From JAYEJW01 sp034716535 (GTDB lineage: Bacteria; Pseudomonadota; Gammaproteobacteria; Chromatiales; Chromatiaceae), in contig JAYEJW010000390.1 in assembly GCA_034716535.1 (NCBI GenBank), positions 1 through 9,544 of the forward strand: DNA of 9,544 bases, in the 5' to 3' direction. The notes below the pieces were generated by a model. That model was not told the origin of the DNA. It saw nothing but the letters and a program-made list of their open reading frames with translations, and did no database searches. A program made the position numbers and the translations under genes. Below, piece after piece: positions 5,642 to 9,544 of the stretch; positions within the stretch are counted from its first letter, which is position 1, and each line of letters opens with the position of its first letter.

Positions 5642-5727
5642 CTCGTTTCTTATGCAACCTCGAGTTTTGGCCGCAAATCTGGCTCTAACTCACGGAGCAG
5701 AAAACAGTTCGTTGCTGCATAAACGAG
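5642..5727. repeat. interrupted dyad in the pspA leader
   Basis: ctcgttt (5642-5648) is matched by aaacgag (5721-5727), and inside it atgca (5652-5656) by tgcat (5716-5720). The 59 bases between the inner arms could form their own structure. It lies in the expected 5' untranslated leader of pspA, so it could be a regulatory RNA fold or a protein-binding dyad. Confidence 0.3.
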
Positions 5728-5823
5728 CTTACCAGATCTCTTGCCGCCCTCTCTTCGCCGCGCACAAAGTGAAAGAGGCCTCGTGATTCTGTTCCGAAAC
5801 CAAATAGGTGGAGTCCCTAAAAG

Positions 5824-6579
5824 ATGCTAGATAGAATCGCCACCCTGCTGAAAGGATTTCTGAGCCTCTTCATTACCGGTCTGGAGAAATCCAATCCCCA
5901 GGCGCTCATCGAAGCAGAAAAGGAAAACCTCCGTCACCAGATGGCCCGTTTCAACGACAACCTCGCGAATAATGCAGGATTCGTGGAACGGCTGATGCGA
6001 CAGGTCAAGAACCTCGAATCGCAAGAGGAAGAGTTCGCAAGTAAGGCGGCCGCCCACCTTAAGATCGGCAACCGAAGCGCCGCGGCTCAGTACGCCCTGC
6101 AGCTCAAGACCGTCCGCGAGCAGCTCGAGGAGAACCAGGAACAGCTACAGACCGCCGAGGAGACATACAAAAAGCTGGTAAAGTCGCGCGACGTACTGGT
6201 GAGCGAGGCAAGGGCGAAGATCGAGTCGCTCAAGCGCATGATCACAGAGACGGAGATGCTGGAGGCCCAGGCCGAGCTGCAGGAAATGGCGACGGGAATG
6301 GTCACCCAGATCGGCGGGTCCGGCGATACCCTAGACCGCGTGGAGGAGTACCTACAGGAACGCCGCGACAAGGCTGCCGGCAGGGCCCGCGTCGCCGCAT
6401 CCTCCATCGACACGTCACATGTTGAGCTGCTGGAGGCCGAACAGCAGGTCATGGCCGAGCAGGCACTCAACGAGTTTGCGGCCGCCTACGGTTTGGATAT
6501 CCCAGGCGAGCAACAGGCTGCGGACACCGAGGCCCAGTCGAGGCAAAGGGACCTGGGGCCGGGCGTGACCGAAGGGTAA
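5824..6579 (+). CDS. pspA: PspA/IM30 family membrane-remodelling protein
   Basis: PspA-family proteins belong to the bacterial ESCRT-III superfamily. They polymerise on the cytoplasmic face of the inner membrane and preserve its integrity under stress. This 251-aa protein shows the expected layout: an amphipathic membrane-binding helix at residues 1-20 (MLDRIATLLKGFLSLFITGL), then the NPQALIEAEKENL segment corresponding to the DP..L region of PspA. A long, highly charged coiled-coil hairpin follows over about 30-155, then further helices to about 230, and the tail is disordered (EQQAADTEAQSRQRD). It has no transmembrane helix. It is slightly longer than the 222 aa of E. coli PspA, and pspB, pspC and pspF are not adjacent. 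AGGTGGAG at 5806-5813 supports the ATG at 5824. The next gene in the same direction encodes the binding protein of an ABC transporter, which suggests a joint role at the envelope. Confidence 0.88.
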   Translation: MLDRIATLLKGFLSLFITGLEKSNPQALIEAEKENLRHQMARFNDNLANNAGFVERLMRQVKNLESQEEEFASKAAAHLKIGNRSAAAQYALQLKTVREQLEENQEQLQTAEETYKKLVKSRDVLVSEARAKIESLKRMITETEMLEAQAELQEMATGMVTQIGGSGDTLDRVEEYLQERRDKAAGRARVAASSIDTSHVELLEAEQQVMAEQALNEFAAAYGLDIPGEQQAADTEAQSRQRDLGPGVTEG

Positions 6580-6582
6580 GAC

Positions 6583-6747
6583 TAGGGGCTGTTGACATTT
6601 ACCTGAGCGAGCGTGATTGCGAGCAATTTTTCGTGCTGACAAGGCGCAGTGAGGAGTAATAGTTGCCCTATTGCGACGAGCTGCAACGTAGTCAGCGCGG
6701 AAAAGGGCCGCAATCGCGCCGTGAACGGTGATTGTCAACAGCCCCTA
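6583..6747. mobile_element. 165-bp fold-back MITE between pspA and the binding-protein gene
   Basis: taggggctgttgaca (6583-6597) is the exact reverse complement of tgtcaacagccccta (6733-6747), a 15-bp perfect terminal inverted repeat including TA at both ends. The match resumes with tnacc/ggtna and continues imperfectly through most of the element: gcgtgattgcgag against cgcaatcgcgcc, and gtgctgacaag against tagtcagcgc. The whole unit is therefore one long imperfect palindrome. There is no coding capacity. The flanking TA pair fits a TA target duplication, as in IS630/Tc1-type elements, but could be part of the repeat. It starts three bases after the pspA stop codon. If transcribed it would form a long hairpin between pspA and the transporter genes. 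Confidence 0.8.
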
Positions 6748-6786
6748 AAAGCTTCCGTGCTGCCGCGAAATCTCTAGGAGGATCAG

Positions 6787-8520
6787 ATGGTCGAAAAAAA
6801 GCCGGTCGGACCCACCGCCCTCGGAAAGGTGGTCATCGCATTGTTCATCGTCGGGTTGCTGGGCGGGGCCGCCTATTACTTGCGGGATGTCCTCGCACCC
6901 TCGGGAAGCGATCAAGGCGACGTGGACCTCGGCCAATTCCGCCAGCAACAGACCATTGAGGCTCCGGATACCGCGGGCATCACGACGGTTAGCGAGTACA
7001 CCTACGTGCCGACCGAGAAGCTGCCCCCCGTGAAGGGCGTGAGCAATTACCAATGGGATCCGCAGGAGAAGGTCGTCCAGTTCCCGATCAACGTCTGGAT
7101 CGGCTGGCTGCCGATCGTTGCCGCAAACCACGGATTCTCGCCCAACGAGGAGAGCGTCTTTTTTAAAGATTACGGCTTCAAGGTCAATCTGAAGCTGATC
7201 GACGACCCGGTCGTGGCGCGCGACGCGTTCGCCAGCGGCGAGAGCCACATCCTCTGGGGGACCCTCGACATGATGGCCCTGCTCGCGCCTGAGCTCATGA
7301 AGGACTCGCGCACCGCACCGCGCATCTACCAGCAGATCGATTGGTCCAGCGGCGGGGACGGCATCGTCGTACGGGACACGGTCAAGTCGGCCCGCGACCT
7401 CAAAGGCAAGACCATCGTTTATGCCCAGAACAGCCCATCCCAATACTTCATCAACAATCTGCTGCTCAATGCCGGGATCCAACCCTCCGAAGTGACCCAC
7501 CGTTACACGGCCACCGCCTTCGAAGCGGCGGCGGCCTTCGTAGCGGACAAATCCATCGACGCCTGCGTCTCCTGGGCCCCCGACATCTACAACATCCCGG
7601 ACCGCGTGGCGGGTACCCGTGTCCTGACGACGACGGCCGAGGCCAATAAGCTGATCGCCGACGTTTGGGCCGCCCGGGCCGATTTCGCGAAGGACCACCC
7701 GGACATCATCAAGGGGCTGGTCGCCGGCATCTTCCAGTCCATGGAACGACTGAAGGACGACACCTTCAAGGGTCAGGCCTTCCAGTGGATGGCGGACGGC
7801 TACGGGATGCCGCTCGACGAGGTCAATTCAATGGCGGCCGATGCCCATTCGACCAACTTCGCGGAGAACAAGGCGTTCTTCCTCAATCAGAACGCGCCGG
7901 CGAATTTCGAACGCACCTGGAAGAACATCACCTTCGTCTATCGCGAGCTCGGACTTATCGGTACCCCGGTCCGTTTTGACGAGGTCATGGACTTCTCGGC
8001 CATCAAGGCGCTGGAACAAGAGGGCGCCTTCGCAAGCCAGCAGGACGAATATCGCGCCACCTTCGCCCCAGTGACCTACTCGAAGGTCAGGGCTGAGGCA
8101 CCCATCCTGACCCAGACGATCCGCATCAATTTCTACCCTAACTCGGCCAGCATCTACGAGCCCGAGCATGACGCCCTGGACCAGCCGGTCGCAGACACGC
8201 TCTACGACCCGAACGTCGCGGCGACCCTGGAGAAAGTGGGCCGTCTTTCCGGCCAGTACGACCGCGCCGTTATCGCCATCGTCGGGCACACCGACGCCTC
8301 CATGCGGGGCCGCGGCGTACGTTTCGAGGATGTGAAACAGCTCAGCCTCGATCGGGCCGAGGCCGTGAAGAACGCCCTGGTGGAAAAATTCGCCTTCGAC
8401 CCGGACAAGTACATCGTCGAGGGCGAGGGCTGGAATGTGCCCGCCGACCCGGATGATCCTGGGAATCACGCCATGAACCGACGCGTCGAGATCTCGGTTT
8501 ACCCGCCCGAGGCCCAATGA
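6787..8520 (+). CDS. membrane-anchored ABC substrate-binding domain fused to an OmpA-like peptidoglycan-binding domain
   Basis: This 577-aa protein has three parts. Residues 15-32 form one hydrophobic helix after a Lys-containing N-terminus with no lipobox, so it is likely an inner-membrane anchor with the rest in the periplasm. Residues about 96-400 form a NrtA/SsuA/TauA-like (NMT1-type) binding domain: INVWIGWLPIVAANHG at 101-116, then DLKGKTIVYAQNSPSQYF, EAAAAFVADKSIDACVSWAPD and HPDIIKGLVAGIFQSMERL. Residues about 440-575 form an OmpA-like domain: TIRINFYPNSA, GHTDAS with D503, LSLDRAEAV with R523, and NRRVEISVYP. D503 and R523 correspond to the Asp and Arg of OmpA that hold peptidoglycan diaminopimelate. 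AGGAGGA at 6776-6782 supports the start. The permease follows after 28 bp. The ligand cannot be predicted; 'phosphate' labels sometimes given to such fusions are weakly founded. Confidence 0.9.
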   Translation: MVEKKPVGPTALGKVVIALFIVGLLGGAAYYLRDVLAPSGSDQGDVDLGQFRQQQTIEAPDTAGITTVSEYTYVPTEKLPPVKGVSNYQWDPQEKVVQFPINVWIGWLPIVAANHGFSPNEESVFFKDYGFKVNLKLIDDPVVARDAFASGESHILWGTLDMMALLAPELMKDSRTAPRIYQQIDWSSGGDGIVVRDTVKSARDLKGKTIVYAQNSPSQYFINNLLLNAGIQPSEVTHRYTATAFEAAAAFVADKSIDACVSWAPDIYNIPDRVAGTRVLTTTAEANKLIADVWAARADFAKDHPDIIKGLVAGIFQSMERLKDDTFKGQAFQWMADGYGMPLDEVNSMAADAHSTNFAENKAFFLNQNAPANFERTWKNITFVYRELGLIGTPVRFDEVMDFSAIKALEQEGAFASQQDEYRATFAPVTYSKVRAEAPILTQTIRINFYPNSASIYEPEHDALDQPVADTLYDPNVAATLEKVGRLSGQYDRAVIAIVGHTDASMRGRGVRFEDVKQLSLDRAEAVKNALVEKFAFDPDKYIVEGEGWNVPADPDDPGNHAMNRRVEISVYPPEAQ

Positions 8521-8548
8521 CCTCGGCGCCGGCGAGCCGTTTCTGGCT

Positions 8549-9421
8549 GTGACCGGGCAGCGGCCCACATCCCAAGGCGCGGCTGCATCGCGTCGCCCCT
8601 GGTGGGTAGGCATGCTGCCTCCCAGCTGGCTGCGCATCCGAGAGCAGATACCGACCCCGTTGGCCTGGGCGCTCGGCACCCTTCCGATCCTGCTGATATT
8701 GGCGCTCTGGTGGCTCGCAACCGCGGGGGCCAGTGCAGAAGAACGGCTAATATCTCCGGCGATCCTGCCCAGCCCCGTCGAGGTGGTCAGGTCCTTCCGA
8801 TCACTCTGGTTCGACCGGGCATTGACGCGCAACGTCCTGATCTCGCTCGGCCGCGTTGCCGCGGGTTTCGCCTTGGGCGTCGCCATCGCCTTTCCCCTCG
8901 GACTCCTGATGGGCGCCTTCACCAAGGTCAAGGCGATGTTCAACCCCCTGGCAGTGCTCGGATCCTATCTCCCCATTCCGGCGCTGGTGCCCCTGACCCT
9001 ATCGCTCTTCGGTACTGGCGAGCTGCAAAAGGTGATGTTTCTCGCATTGGCCTTCGTGGTCTACCTGCTGCCCCTGATCGTCAAGGCGGTGGACGGCGTT
9101 GACGAGATCTATCTGAAGACTGCCTTCACCCTCGGCGCCAATAAATGGCAGGTCGTGCGAAGGGTGCTTCTCGGGGTGGCCTGGCCCGACATCTTTCGGG
9201 CACTGCGCCTGGGTTTCGGGATCGGCTGGAGCTATATCGTGCTGGCGGAGATGGTCGACATCGGCCACGGTCTAGGGGGCATCATCATCATCTCCCAGCG
9301 CCGCGGGCCCCGTGAGCACATCTACCTGGTACTGGCGGTCATCGTCGCCATCGCTTTCCTGACAGACAAGCTGTGGGCCGCCGCCGAGCGCCGCCTGTTC
9401 CCTTACCGGGTCAAGAAATGA
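8549..9421 (+). CDS. ABC transporter permease, SsuC/TauC/NrtB type
   Basis: The 290-aa protein carries about six membrane helices: LGTLPILLILALWWLATAG near 38-56, then VAAGFALGVAIAFPLGLLMG, a helix around LPIPALVPLTLSLFG, VMFLALAFVVYLLPLIV, LGFGIGWSYIVLAEM and IYLVLAVIVAIAFL. The EAA loop that docks on the ATPase is TAFTLGANKWQVVRRVLLGVAW, with its invariant Gly at 196. This is the binding-protein-dependent importer family for sulfonates, taurine, nitrate and similar ligands. The start is uncertain: GTG 8549 has no good ribosome binding site, while ATG 8612 (residue 22) has a purine-rich GGTGGG stretch upstream. GTG 8549 overlaps the TGA of an 11-codon frame that starts at the stop of the previous gene. 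The stop overlaps the ATPase start by ATGA. Confidence 0.92.
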   Translation: MTGQRPTSQGAAASRRPWWVGMLPPSWLRIREQIPTPLAWALGTLPILLILALWWLATAGASAEERLISPAILPSPVEVVRSFRSLWFDRALTRNVLISLGRVAAGFALGVAIAFPLGLLMGAFTKVKAMFNPLAVLGSYLPIPALVPLTLSLFGTGELQKVMFLALAFVVYLLPLIVKAVDGVDEIYLKTAFTLGANKWQVVRRVLLGVAWPDIFRALRLGFGIGWSYIVLAEMVDIGHGLGGIIIISQRRGPREHIYLVLAVIVAIAFLTDKLWAAAERRLFPYRVKK

Positions 9422-9544
9422 CGTTCCCCGACGAACAGGCGGAACCAGGTGGCGAGACCGGAGCCCTCCCGACCCCTGTGGTCGAGCTCCGCGGCGTCGA
9501 AAAGACCTTCAATCCGGGTACCCCAACGGCTTTCACGGCGCTGC
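9418..9544 (+). CDS. ABC transporter ATP-binding protein, N-terminus only (3' end outside window)
   Basis: ATG 9418 overlaps the permease stop as ATGA and opens a frame that continues to the window edge, 42 codons. After a short acidic leader (about 18 residues) it reads VVELRGVEKTFNPGTPTAFTAL, the first two strands of an SsuB/TauB/NrtD-type ATPase with the A-loop aromatic Phe. The Walker A motif would begin about 20 residues past the edge. The 4-bp overlap indicates translational coupling and a matching permease-ATPase pair. Confidence 0.88.
   Translation, partial: MTFPDEQAEPGGETGALPTPVVELRGVEKTFNPGTPTAFTAL

Noticed and set aside
6745..8943. Long minus-strand frames (317 and 371 codons) opposite the binding-protein and permease genes
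   Set aside because: The + strand genes here have clear domains and ribosome binding sites. The minus frames are compositional shadows with no recognisable motif.

Overview
The window looks like an accessory-rich stretch of a GC-rich gammaproteobacterial chromosome. The NrdB protein is of the long Pseudomonas type, the gene context (PspA, OmpA-like domain) is Gram-negative, and the repeats resemble those of Gammaproteobacteria. A purple-sulfur-bacterium-like (Chromatiales) host is a guess from overall composition and gene style, not something the sequence proves. All genes I can support are on the + strand.

Layout. (1) 1-503: the C-terminal part of a DUF6338-like protein and a tiny Lys/Pro-rich ORF, both visibly more AT-rich than the rest. 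(2) 504-1800: a repeat and mobile zone. It holds three near-identical REP palindromes (528-563, 1140-1175, 1727-1762). It also holds a ~425-bp non-coding element with inverted, hairpin-bearing ends (656-1080), a REP-associated tyrosine transposase gene (1188-1724) bracketed by two inverted REPs, and a 26-bp remnant of the element's right end (1773-1798). (3) 1790-3798: an ORF remnant without a start codon, a 124-aa unknown protein, and nrdB (aerobic ribonucleotide reductase small subunit) with no nrdA next to it. (4) 3799-5823: a diverged REP, a truncated periplasmic amino-acid-binding-protein gene, an unknown 244-aa gene, a possible small overlapping ORF, and a long non-coding leader. (5) 5824-9544: pspA, a 165-bp fold-back MITE, a gene for a membrane-anchored substrate-binding domain fused to an OmpA-like peptidoglycan-binding domain, an ABC permease, and the start of the ABC ATPase, which runs off the window.

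The most interesting part is region 5. A PspA-family membrane-remodelling protein lies directly upstream of a complete-looking NrtABC/SsuABC-type importer. The importer's binding protein is not free or lipid-anchored: it has an N-terminal transmembrane helix and a C-terminal peptidoglycan-binding domain. The last two gene junctions are tight (28 bp, then a 4-bp ATGA overlap). This suggests one envelope-spanning transport or stress-sensing complex whose substrate cannot be read from the sequence. Regions 2 and 4 show repeated insertion and decay around otherwise ordinary genes.
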